A stretch of DNA of 64,000 bases from Finegoldia magna ATCC 29328 (lineage in GTDB: Bacteria; Bacillota; Clostridia; Tissierellales; Peptoniphilaceae), in assembly GCF_000010185.1 (NCBI RefSeq), contig NC_010376.1, forward strand, positions 806,001-870,000, in the 5' to 3' direction. Positions 56,963 through 64,000 of this stretch are shown one piece after another. Within the stretch, counting starts at the first letter, position 1; every line of letters starts with the position of its first letter. The translations under genes were made by a program, and so were the position numbers. The notes beneath the pieces were generated by a model. It had not been told where the DNA came from. It made no database searches and saw nothing but the letters and a program-made list of their open reading frames with translations.

Positions 56963-58930
56963 TTATAAATATTTTTTTATTCTTTTAACTATTTTTTCAG
57001 TTGTAAAACCAAAATGTTCCATTATTTTATTTCCTGGAGCACTCATACCGAATTCGTCGATTCCGATATTCAAACCATTTAGTCCAGTATATTTTTGCCA
57101 TCCATAAGTTGATAAGCACTCAATACTTACTCGTTTTTCTATATTTTTAGGAATAACAGAATCTTTGTATTTTTGATCTTGTTTATCAAAAATTTCTTGA
57201 CACATCATAGAAACAACTTGAGCTTTAATACCTTCTTTTTCAAGAATTTCGCTGGCATCTAAAGCAAGTTTTACCTCGGAACCTGTAGCAATTATAACTA
57301 AGTCTGGAGCTTCTTGTTTTTTAAGAACGTATCCTCCTTTTAAAGCACCTTCATTAGTTTCTTTTAAATTAACTAATGTTTGTCTTGATAATACCAAAGC
57401 TGATGGAGTTTCTTTGTTTTCTAATGCTATTTTATATGCCATTGCTGTTTCGAATCCGTCTGCAGGTCTAAGTGTATTTAAATTTGGAATAGTTCTTAAC
57501 ATTGCTAATTGTTCTATAGGTTCATGTGTTGGCCCATCTTCTCCAACACCAATCGAATCGTGTGTTAATATATATATAACTTGTCTCTTCATTAAAGCCG
57601 ACAATCTCATAGCTGGTTTTAAATAATCTGAGAAAATCATGAATGTAGCACAATATGGAATTAATCCACCATACAAACTTATACCATTGCTTATAGCGGC
57701 CATCGCATGTTCCCTAACACCAAATTGTATATTTCGACCAGATCTAATTGTTTGTGTAAATACATCCAATCCATCCATAAATGTTTTATTGGATGGTGCT
57801 AGGTCAGCTGAACCACCAACAATATTTAATTGCTTATCTTTTAGTCTATTTAATAATATATGTGAGTATGATCTTGTAGCATCATCTTTTTCAAAACTAG
57901 TAAACTCTTCTGATGTTAAATATTCTTCATCAATTTCTTTTGATAAAAATTTCATTAATTTATCGTAAAGATCTCTATGAGTTTGTTTATAGTCTTCAAA
58001 CATATTTTCCCATTCAGAATAATATTTTTCTTTTTCAATAACAGATTGTTCAAAAAGATCTTTAACTTCTTGTGGAATATAGAACTCTTCGGTAAAGTCT
58101 AATCCTAATTTTTCTTTCAGACTTGGAATGTTTTCTTTGCCAATTGGAGCTCCGTGTGCCTTTGCAGATCCTTCAACAACACTTCCATAACCAATTTTTG
58201 TTTTAATTTCAATAAATGATGGTTTATCAGTTGTTTTTGCATGTTTGATTGTTTCTCTTATTTTTTCTATGTCATTACCATATTCTACAAAGTAAGTATC
58301 CCAGCCTAATGCTTCATATCTAGCTCTGACATTTTCTGAAAAAATATTTTTAGTATCTCCTTCAATTGTTATATTGTTAGAATCATATAAACAAATCAAT
58401 TTTGATAACTTTAATGATCCAGCTATAGAACTAGCTTCATTTGTTATGCCTTCTTGAAGACAACCATCACCAACAATTGTATAAGTATAATTATCAAAAA
58501 TTTTGTGATCTTCAGTATTAAATTGGCTTGCCAAATATTCTTGAGCAATTGCCATACCAACAGCCATGCTCAATCCTTGTCCTAAAGGGCCAGTTGTAGC
58601 ATCAATTCCCTTTGTATGCAAATATTCAGGATGTCCTGGTGTCAAGCTGTTATATTGTCTAAATTCTTTTAAATCATCTAATGTTATTCCAAATCCAAAT
58701 AAATGTAAAAGCGAATATAACATAGCAGAACCATGACCAGCCGATAAAATAAACCTGTCTCTATTTATCCAGTCACTGTGTTTTGGCGAAAAATGCATTA
58801 TATCATTAAATAATGTAAATGTCATCGGGCTTGCACCTAAAGGAAGTCCAGGGTGTCCTGAATTTGCTTTTTGAATCATTTCTACAGATAATAATCTAAT
58901 AGTATTAATAGCTAATTGTTTTTTGTCCAT
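56963..58930 (-). CDS. tkt: Transketolase
   Basis: Transketolase transfers two-carbon ketol units in the pentose phosphate pathway using thiamine diphosphate. The 655 residues show SGHPGLPLGASPM (about 24-36), GPLGQGLSMAVGMAIAQE near 113, the thiamine motif GDGCLQEG near 153, GVREHAMAAISNG near 402 and HDSIGVGEDGPTHEPIEQL near 456. It has its own promoter and terminator. Confidence 0.97.
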   Translation of the reverse strand: MDKKQLAINTIRLLSVEMIQKANSGHPGLPLGASPMTFTLFNDIMHFSPKHSDWINRDRFILSAGHGSAMLYSLLHLFGFGITLDDLKEFRQYNSLTPGHPEYLHTKGIDATTGPLGQGLSMAVGMAIAQEYLASQFNTEDHKIFDNYTYTIVGDGCLQEGITNEASSIAGSLKLSKLICLYDSNNITIEGDTKNIFSENVRARYEALGWDTYFVEYGNDIEKIRETIKHAKTTDKPSFIEIKTKIGYGSVVEGSAKAHGAPIGKENIPSLKEKLGLDFTEEFYIPQEVKDLFEQSVIEKEKYYSEWENMFEDYKQTHRDLYDKLMKFLSKEIDEEYLTSEEFTSFEKDDATRSYSHILLNRLKDKQLNIVGGSADLAPSNKTFMDGLDVFTQTIRSGRNIQFGVREHAMAAISNGISLYGGLIPYCATFMIFSDYLKPAMRLSALMKRQVIYILTHDSIGVGEDGPTHEPIEQLAMLRTIPNLNTLRPADGFETAMAYKIALENKETPSALVLSRQTLVNLKETNEGALKGGYVLKKQEAPDLVIIATGSEVKLALDASEILEKEGIKAQVVSMMCQEIFDKQDQKYKDSVIPKNIEKRVSIECLSTYGWQKYTGLNGLNIGIDEFGMSAPGNKIMEHFGFTTEKIVKRIKKYL

Positions 58931-58959
58931 ATCATTCTCCTCTTTAAAATTCCAATGTT

Positions 58960-58988
58960 ATTATATCATATTATTCATACTACTTTAA
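58960..58988 (-). promoter_or_regulatory. tkt promoter
   Basis: On the minus strand, TTAAAG (58983-58988), a 17-bp spacer and TATAAT (58960-58965) preceded by TGA (extended -10). The -35 lies inside the 3' end of dprA. Confidence 0.6.
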
Positions 58989-60050
58989 TGAATATTTACT
59001 TCCAATGTCAACGACAATTCCCAATAATTCCATTTTAGTTAAACTCATCAATACATCAGAGATATTTTCATTTAATTTTAAAGAAATCTCATCTGGTGAG
59101 TTTGCATCAATTTTTAATAAATTAAATATTTTACTTTCTAGTTCATTTAAATCAAAACTTAATTGAGGCTTTTCTATAAATTTATTTTGAAATTCCGGTA
59201 TTTGACTTATTATATCCAAAACATCTGTTAATAAGTATGCACCATCTTTGATTAATTGATTAGTACCTGTCGAATAAACTGAGTTAATGTTTCCTGGCAC
59301 AGCAAATATATCTCTTCCTTGTGATAAAGCATAAGATGATGTAATTAATGTACCGCTTTTTTCTTTTGCTTCTATAACAACAGTAGCTAGTGACAATCCA
59401 GATATTATTCTATTTCTAAATGGAAAATTATATGGCATTGGCGCTATTCCAAAAGGATATTCACTCATAATTACTCCATTATGTGATGAAATCATTTCTT
59501 GAAAAACTCTATAATTACTTTGAGGATAAACTTGATCTATTCCACATCCTAAAACTCCTATTGTTTTATTGTTATTTTCCAGGGCAGTTTGATGAGAAAT
59601 TTTGTCAATTCCTAGTGCCAATCCACTTACTACCGGGATTTTATATTGTGAAATCTCTGAAACAAATTTTTTACAAGCATATGACCCATATTGACTACAT
59701 TTTCTTGCTCCAACAAAAGAAACTGAATTATCAAAATCTTCATTTAGATCTCCTTTGTAATATAAAGTATATGGAGCATCATCAATTTCAAGTAATTTTT
59801 TCGGATATTTTGAATCACCATATGTAGTAAATTTTATACTATTTTTCCACAATTTTTCTTTGTACAGATTAATATCAAACTTTTTTATATTTTTAAAAAT
59901 AAATTCGTAAATTTTAGGATCAACTTCTAAAAGTTTTTTTGCATTATCATAAACAATATCATCAAGTGTATTATAATTTTCAAGAATCGGACCTATCCAA
60001 TTATAATTTGTATTCAAACTACTTAAAAATAGTAATAAATCTGAATCCAT
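58980..60050 (-). CDS. dprA: DNA processing protein DprA
   Basis: DprA loads RecA on incoming single-stranded DNA in transformation. The 356 residues have an N-terminal helical region, the Rossmann-type DprA domain (SFVGARKCSQYG near 109, VSGLALGIDKISHQTAL near 139, LGCGIDQVYPQSN near 167, FPFRNRIISGLS near 209, AVPGNINSVYSTGTNQLI near 254) and a C-terminal winged-helix-like domain. ATG 60050 has AAAGGGG upstream. It is a single gene with no obvious operon partner. Confidence 0.95.
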   Translation of the reverse strand: MDSDLLLFLSSLNTNYNWIGPILENYNTLDDIVYDNAKKLLEVDPKIYEFIFKNIKKFDINLYKEKLWKNSIKFTTYGDSKYPKKLLEIDDAPYTLYYKGDLNEDFDNSVSFVGARKCSQYGSYACKKFVSEISQYKIPVVSGLALGIDKISHQTALENNNKTIGVLGCGIDQVYPQSNYRVFQEMISSHNGVIMSEYPFGIAPMPYNFPFRNRIISGLSLATVVIEAKEKSGTLITSSYALSQGRDIFAVPGNINSVYSTGTNQLIKDGAYLLTDVLDIISQIPEFQNKFIEKPQLSFDLNELESKIFNLLKIDANSPDEISLKLNENISDVLMSLTKMELLGIVVDIGSKYSLK

Positions 60051-60102
60051 ATCATACCCCTTTTCTTTACTTATAGAATACCATTATTAAATATATTTTT
60101 AC

Positions 60103-60137
60103 AATAAAAAAAGCCGATTATTATAAAATAATCGACT
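60103..60137 (-). terminator. Terminator after the L,D-transpeptidase gene
   Basis: AGCCGATTATT (60112-60122) pairs with AATAATCGACT (60127-60137) with one G-U in minus-strand RNA, then a TTTTTTATTG tract. Confidence 0.85.
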
Positions 60138-60143
60138 AATTTA

Positions 60144-61553
60144 TTAATATATAATAACCGGCATCCCATTTTCAGCAGTATTAAAAATTGTGCGAACTGG
60201 TTTTATAGGAGTATTAATACAACCATGGCTTCCGGCACCATTAAATACTTGTCCACCATATGCTGCTCTTGCTTTTGTATCATGTATTCCTACACCAGTA
60301 TAATCAATTTGCATCCAATAATCGACGTGAACTTTATATTTTGTTCCATCCGGATTATTCCCTCTTAAAAATCTATCTGTTTCTTTAGACCAAATTTCAA
60401 ATAGTCCAGTCGGAGTATCGTGATTAATCGATGGATCACCTGTAACGACAGGTGTATCTAAAACTAACTTTCCATCCCTATAATACCACAAGTGTTGAGC
60501 TCCTAGGCTTATTTCTATATAGCTCTTTCCGAGAATTCCATTATTACGACTTCTTCTACTATAAACCAAATCGCTATCTATTGTTTTTCCATTTTTTAAA
60601 GCATCAGTAATCAAAGCAACAGTTTGCTTTTTGTTTATTTCATTTCCAAAAACTTTTGCTTTGACTTTGATAGACTTACCATTATGAGTAGTAAAATCAA
60701 AATCTTTTCCAATTACTTCAAATTTTTCTTTTAATTCATCAACAAAAATTCTTACTTTCTTGTCTTCAAATTTATAATTTTCGTCTAGAAAAATCGAATT
60801 ATCTTCAATTTTTTGAGATTCTCCGTTTGGTAATTTTAAAGTTATTGAAGCTTGTGCTATATTTTCAAGTTCTTTTTGACTAGGTTCTAAAGATTTTTTT
60901 GTAACCTTAGGATTAATGTACTCTGAAGATAAAGTAATCTCATCTTTATGCTCATTAAAACCCTTTATTACTGATTCACATACTTTGTCTAAATCAAGTT
61001 TGTTACCTAATTCTTCAGGCTTTATCGTAGCCTTTTTGTTTTCAAAAATCAATTGAGCATTTTTTGGTTCTTTAATATTTTTGAATAGTTCGCTTTTTTT
61101 AATAGTATCTTTTAATTTTTCAGAATCAACAGTCTTCTTAACTTTCACATTTGTTTCTATGCCTTTTATGAGCTCTATTGGCCATAAAAATCCGTGTTGT
61201 ACATAAGTTTGATTTTCTAGTGCAACTTGTTTTAGTCCAGATTGCGAATTATTTAGTGTGACTGTTTTATTGTCGCGTCCAATTATAGTTGTTGTTTGCT
61301 CATCAAAAATATTTTTTACCTCAGATATTTTTCTTACTCCTAAATTCTCACCATTTATTTTGGCATTAGGATAAGTCATGATGCTAAAAAATATCGAAAC
61401 AATTATATAAATTCCTAAAAGAATTGATATAACCCAAATCCAAGGATGAGATTGTTTTGTTTCTTTTAGTTTATAAATGCTATTAGATTTTGAAGAATTA
61501 TTGCTAGACTTATCTGCAAGCTTTTCATCATCTTTTTTTAATATATTTTTCAA
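60144..61553 (-). CDS. L,D-transpeptidase (YkuD) with VanW-like/PG_binding_4 domain
   Basis: This 469-residue protein has a charged Ser/Lys/Asn-rich cytoplasmic start (1-35), one membrane segment (about 38-60) and a large outside part. That part holds two PG_binding_4 (VanW-associated) repeats (about 65-320) and a C-terminal YkuD catalytic domain with HDTKARAAYGGQVF and the cysteine motif GSHGCINTP near 450. It probably forms 3-3 cross-links in peptidoglycan or anchors proteins. The start is TTG at 61553, with AGGTG five bases before; the next ATG lies after the membrane helix. Confidence 0.92.
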   Translation of the reverse strand: MKNILKKDDEKLADKSSNNSSKSNSIYKLKETKQSHPWIWVISILLGIYIIVSIFFSIMTYPNAKINGENLGVRKISEVKNIFDEQTTTIIGRDNKTVTLNNSQSGLKQVALENQTYVQHGFLWPIELIKGIETNVKVKKTVDSEKLKDTIKKSELFKNIKEPKNAQLIFENKKATIKPEELGNKLDLDKVCESVIKGFNEHKDEITLSSEYINPKVTKKSLEPSQKELENIAQASITLKLPNGESQKIEDNSIFLDENYKFEDKKVRIFVDELKEKFEVIGKDFDFTTHNGKSIKVKAKVFGNEINKKQTVALITDALKNGKTIDSDLVYSRRSRNNGILGKSYIEISLGAQHLWYYRDGKLVLDTPVVTGDPSINHDTPTGLFEIWSKETDRFLRGNNPDGTKYKVHVDYWMQIDYTGVGIHDTKARAAYGGQVFNGAGSHGCINTPIKPVRTIFNTAENGMPVIIY

Positions 61554-61720
61554 ATTATCACCTGCTATTAAATATTTCTGTCAATAGAATGATATCACAA
61601 ATCTATCAACATAGTAAACATTTATTGAAAATTAAAGTTCTTTTAATCTAAATTTTATCTAATTTTGAATAATTTTAAATTAAATAACAAACAATTGCTT
61701 TAAAATTGTAAAAAATGATG

Positions 61721-61726
61721 TATAAT
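61721..61726 (+). promoter_or_regulatory. Candidate -10 upstream of the PPDK regulator
   Basis: TATAAT lies 31 bases before the start codon; a -35 is unclear (TTTAAA at 16-bp spacing). The gap 61554-61757 is AT-rich and holds the divergent promoters of the L,D-transpeptidase and this gene; no other feature was seen. Confidence 0.45.
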
Positions 61727-61757
61727 TAAATTGATAATACAATTAAAGGGGTGAATT

Positions 61758-62576
61758 ATGGAAAATATTAATCTGGTAGTTTTATCTGATTCTACCGGGG
61801 ATACAGGTGACCAAATTGCAAGAGCTGCATTAGCTCAGTTTGATGTTACTTGTGAAAATGCTAAATTTCACTTATTTGGACATATTCGATCCATTGAGCA
61901 TCTTAATTCCACATTAAAGAAATGCTTAGAAATGGATAATATTATCATTTATTATAGTTTGGTTGAAGAAAGTTTAATTGATAGTTTAAAAAAATTCTGC
62001 GATATGCATAATCTTATATCGGTTGATATTTTGACTCCATCAATCGTTGCCATCCAAAGGTTAACAAAACGATCTCCAGCTACAAACCCCGGAGCTTTAC
62101 GCAAACTTGACGAGCATTATTTCAGAAGAATTGATGCAATTGAATTTGCTGTTAGATACGATGATGGCAAAGATCCTAGAGGAGTTTCAAGAGCCGATAT
62201 TACTATTATCGGTGTTTCTAGGACTTCCAAAACTCCGTTATCAATGTATTTAGCAAACAAGCATTATAAAGTTTGCAATATTCCACTTGTTCCAGAGTCT
62301 CCAGTTCCCAAAGAACTTTTTGAAATTGAGCCAAAAAGAGTAATTGGACTAACTAACTCACCTGATAAATTAAATAAGATCAGGAAAGAAAGATTAAAAT
62401 CTATGGGATTGCCAACTGAAAGTACATACTCCGATTTGGGTAGAATACTTGATGAGCTAGACTATGCTGAAAAGATAATGAAGAAAATCGGATGTCCTAT
62501 TATAAATGTTTCTGATAGAGCAATAGAAGAAACAGCAGAAGTTATTATCAGACATCTAAAAAAAATGAATGATTAA
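61758..62576 (+). CDS. Pyruvate, phosphate dikinase regulatory protein (DUF299)
   Basis: This bifunctional enzyme inactivates PPDK by ADP-dependent phosphorylation of its active-site threonine and reactivates it by phosphorolysis. The 272 residues show the start LVVLSDSTGDTGDQIARA (about 6-23) and the P-loop-like GVSRTSKTPLSMYLANK near 154-170. The end RAIEETAEVII is typical. Its only likely target gene, ppdK, starts 14 bases downstream, which favours the PPDK type over the PpsA type. Confidence 0.93.
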   Translation: MENINLVVLSDSTGDTGDQIARAALAQFDVTCENAKFHLFGHIRSIEHLNSTLKKCLEMDNIIIYYSLVEESLIDSLKKFCDMHNLISVDILTPSIVAIQRLTKRSPATNPGALRKLDEHYFRRIDAIEFAVRYDDGKDPRGVSRADITIIGVSRTSKTPLSMYLANKHYKVCNIPLVPESPVPKELFEIEPKRVIGLTNSPDKLNKIRKERLKSMGLPTESTYSDLGRILDELDYAEKIMKKIGCPIINVSDRAIEETAEVIIRHLKKMND

Positions 62577-62590
62577 AAAGGAGTTTTTAA

Positions 62591-64000
62591 ATGACAGAAA
62601 AATATGTTTACAGTTTTAGAGAAGGTAACAAAGATATGAGAAGCCTTCTTGGTGGAAAAGGTGCTAACTTAGCCGAAATGACTAACATGGATATTCCTGT
62701 TCCTACAGGATTTACTATTACTACCGAAGCTTGTAACAAATTTTACCAAGAAGATGAAAAATTATGGGATGGATTATTTGAAGAAATTAAATCTCATATT
62801 AAAGAAACAGAAAAAGAATTGAATAAGAAATTTTCTGATGAAGAAAATCCTCTACTATTTTCAGTTCGTTCAGGTGCTGTAATATCAATGCCTGGTATGA
62901 TGGACACAATTTTAAATCTAGGTTTAAATGATAAATCAGTTATCGGTTTAGCAAAGTCTACAAATAATGAAAGATTTGCTTATGATTCATATAGAAGATT
63001 TATTCAAATGTTTTCAGACGTAGCAAGAGAAATTCCTAAAGTATTGTTCGAAAATGAATTAGATAAAATTAAACAAGAAAAAAACGTTACAGACGATACA
63101 GATCTTGATAGTGAAGATTTAAAAAAGATTGTAGAAAAATTTAAACAAATCTACAAGGAAGAAATGGATGAAGATTTCCCACAAGACCCTATCGATCAAT
63201 TAAAATATGCAATCGAAGCAGTTTTTAGATCTTGGAATAACCCAAGAGCAAAAATTTACAGACAATTAAATGGCATTGATGATCATTTAGGAACTGCTGT
63301 AAATATCCAATCAATGGTATTTGGTAACATGGGTAATACATCTGGAACTGGTGTTGCTTTCTCAAGAAACCCTGCAACCGGTGAAAACAAATTATTCGGT
63401 GAATTTTTAATGAATGCACAAGGCGAAGATGTTGTTGCTGGTATAAGAACTCCTCAACCAATTAGTCAATTACAAGACGTAATGCCAGAAGTATATGAAC
63501 AATTCCATTCAATCACAAAAAGATTAGAAGAGCATTACAGAGATATGCAAGATTTAGAATTCACAATTGAAAATTCTAAATTATATTTACTTCAAACTAG
63601 AAACGGAAAAAGAACTGCTATCAGCGCACTAAATGTCGCAGTAGATCAAGTAAATGAAGGATTGATAACTAAAGAAGAAGCTATTTTAAGAATTGAACCA
63701 AATAGCTTAAATCAACTTCTACACCCTACATTTGATCAAAAAGAATTAGAAAATGCTGAAGTAATAACAAAAGGTTTGGCAGCTTCACCTGGAGCCGCTA
63801 GTGGTCACGTTTATTTTAGTGCTGAAGATTGTAAAACAGCTGCTTCTAAGGGAATTAAATCAATATTAGTTCGTCAAGAAACATCTCCTGAAGATATCGA
63901 AGGTATGATTAAAGCCGAAGGTATATTAACTGCAAGAGGAGGTATGACTTCTCACGCTGCAGTAGTTGCACGAGGAATGGGTGCATGTTGTGTAGCAGGT
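62591..64000 (+). CDS. ppdK: Pyruvate, phosphate dikinase, N-terminal part
   Basis: PPDK interconverts pyruvate, ATP and phosphate with phosphoenolpyruvate, AMP and diphosphate. The gene starts at ATG 62591 after AAAGGAG and runs off the window after 470 codons. The visible part has the ATP-grasp domain (YSFREGNKDMRSLLGGKGANLAEM near the start, shown here only as LLGGKGANLAEM; FSVRSGAVISMPGMMDT near 95; LLQTRNGKRT near 335) and the phosphohistidine domain with GGMTSHAAVVARGMG near 450. The His in TSH is the phosphate carrier and its neighbouring Thr is the regulator's target. The C-terminal PEP domain is outside the window. Confidence 0.97.
   Translation, partial: MTEKYVYSFREGNKDMRSLLGGKGANLAEMTNMDIPVPTGFTITTEACNKFYQEDEKLWDGLFEEIKSHIKETEKELNKKFSDEENPLLFSVRSGAVISMPGMMDTILNLGLNDKSVIGLAKSTNNERFAYDSYRRFIQMFSDVAREIPKVLFENELDKIKQEKNVTDDTDLDSEDLKKIVEKFKQIYKEEMDEDFPQDPIDQLKYAIEAVFRSWNNPRAKIYRQLNGIDDHLGTAVNIQSMVFGNMGNTSGTGVAFSRNPATGENKLFGEFLMNAQGEDVVAGIRTPQPISQLQDVMPEVYEQFHSITKRLEEHYRDMQDLEFTIENSKLYLLQTRNGKRTAISALNVAVDQVNEGLITKEEAILRIEPNSLNQLLHPTFDQKELENAEVITKGLAASPGAASGHVYFSAEDCKTAASKGIKSILVRQETSPEDIEGMIKAEGILTARGGMTSHAAVVARGMGACCVAG

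Noticed and set aside
61554-61757. AT-rich intergenic region as an origin or riboswitch
   Set aside because: No DnaA-box cluster or stable hairpin series was seen; it is most simply a divergent promoter region.

Overview
The window is a gene-dense stretch of AT-rich (roughly 30% GC by eye) low-GC Firmicutes chromosome, almost entirely core housekeeping genes with very short intergenic gaps. Gene order repeatedly matches classic Bacillus/Clostridium blocks: miaB-mutS-mutL-miaA; pgsA-recA-rny; rimP-nusA-ylxR-infB-rbfA-nrnA-truB-ribF-rpsO-pnp; comEC-holA-rpsT-lepA-hemW-hrcA-grpE-dnaK-dnaJ-prmA-rsmE-mtaB-HIT-rpsU-nfeD-floA; gap-pgk-tpiA-gpmI-eno. The sporulation genes that share these blocks in Bacillus (gpr and spoIIP by lepA; yqfC and yqfD after floA) are absent. 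With the codon bias, a PPDK/regulator pair and a small-genome style, this suggests a non-sporulating anaerobic Tissierellia/Peptoniphilaceae bacterium such as Finegoldia. The genus is an inference.

Layout. 1-7124 (+): 3' end of miaB, mutS, mutL, miaA and a PLP-dependent methionine gamma-lyase-family gene, closed by a terminator. 7173-8285: divergent SOS pair lexA (-) and a YneA-like LysM gene (+), with two clear LexA boxes and a degenerate third between them. 8363-13039 (-): a Xer-type recombinase with a 32-bp palindrome at its promoter, a class I aminotransferase, a PHP phosphoesterase and RNase Y. 13158-17701 (-): recA (SOS box at its promoter) followed by a compact module of four overlapping genes. 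These encode an SbcD/Mre11-like nuclease, the N-terminal half of a Rad50/SbcC-like ATPase ending in a CPFC motif, a 79-residue coiled coil, and the C-terminal ATPase half. This split Mre11-Rad50 module is the most unusual system here.

17771-33400 (-): pgsA, ftsK, dut, pnp, rpsO, ribF, truB, nrnA, rbfA, infB, ylxR, nusA, rimP, an uncharacterised membrane-anchored protein, floA, nfeD and a short rpsU. 33495-45069 (-): HIT protein, mtaB, rsmE, prmA, dnaJ, dnaK, grpE, hrcA (with a CIRCE element under a consensus promoter), hemW, lepA and a signal peptidase I homologue that appears to lack both catalytic residues. rpsT (+) follows at 45192.

45509-61553 (-): holA, comEC, the complete lower-glycolysis operon (gap-pgk-tpiA-gpmI-eno), a Na/Pi cotransporter with PhoU domain, trmL (promoter region with 11-bp-phased TAAC repeats resembling a Pho box), transketolase, dprA and an L,D-transpeptidase. 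61758-64000 (+): the PPDK regulatory protein and the 5' part of ppdK, which runs off the window.

Themes: DNA repair and recombination (mutSL, recA, lexA, split Mre11-Rad50, xer, comEC, dprA), ribosome and translation factors, heat shock and carbon metabolism. No tRNA, rRNA, CRISPR array, insertion sequence or complete prophage was seen, and no gene-free stretch exceeds about 210 bases.
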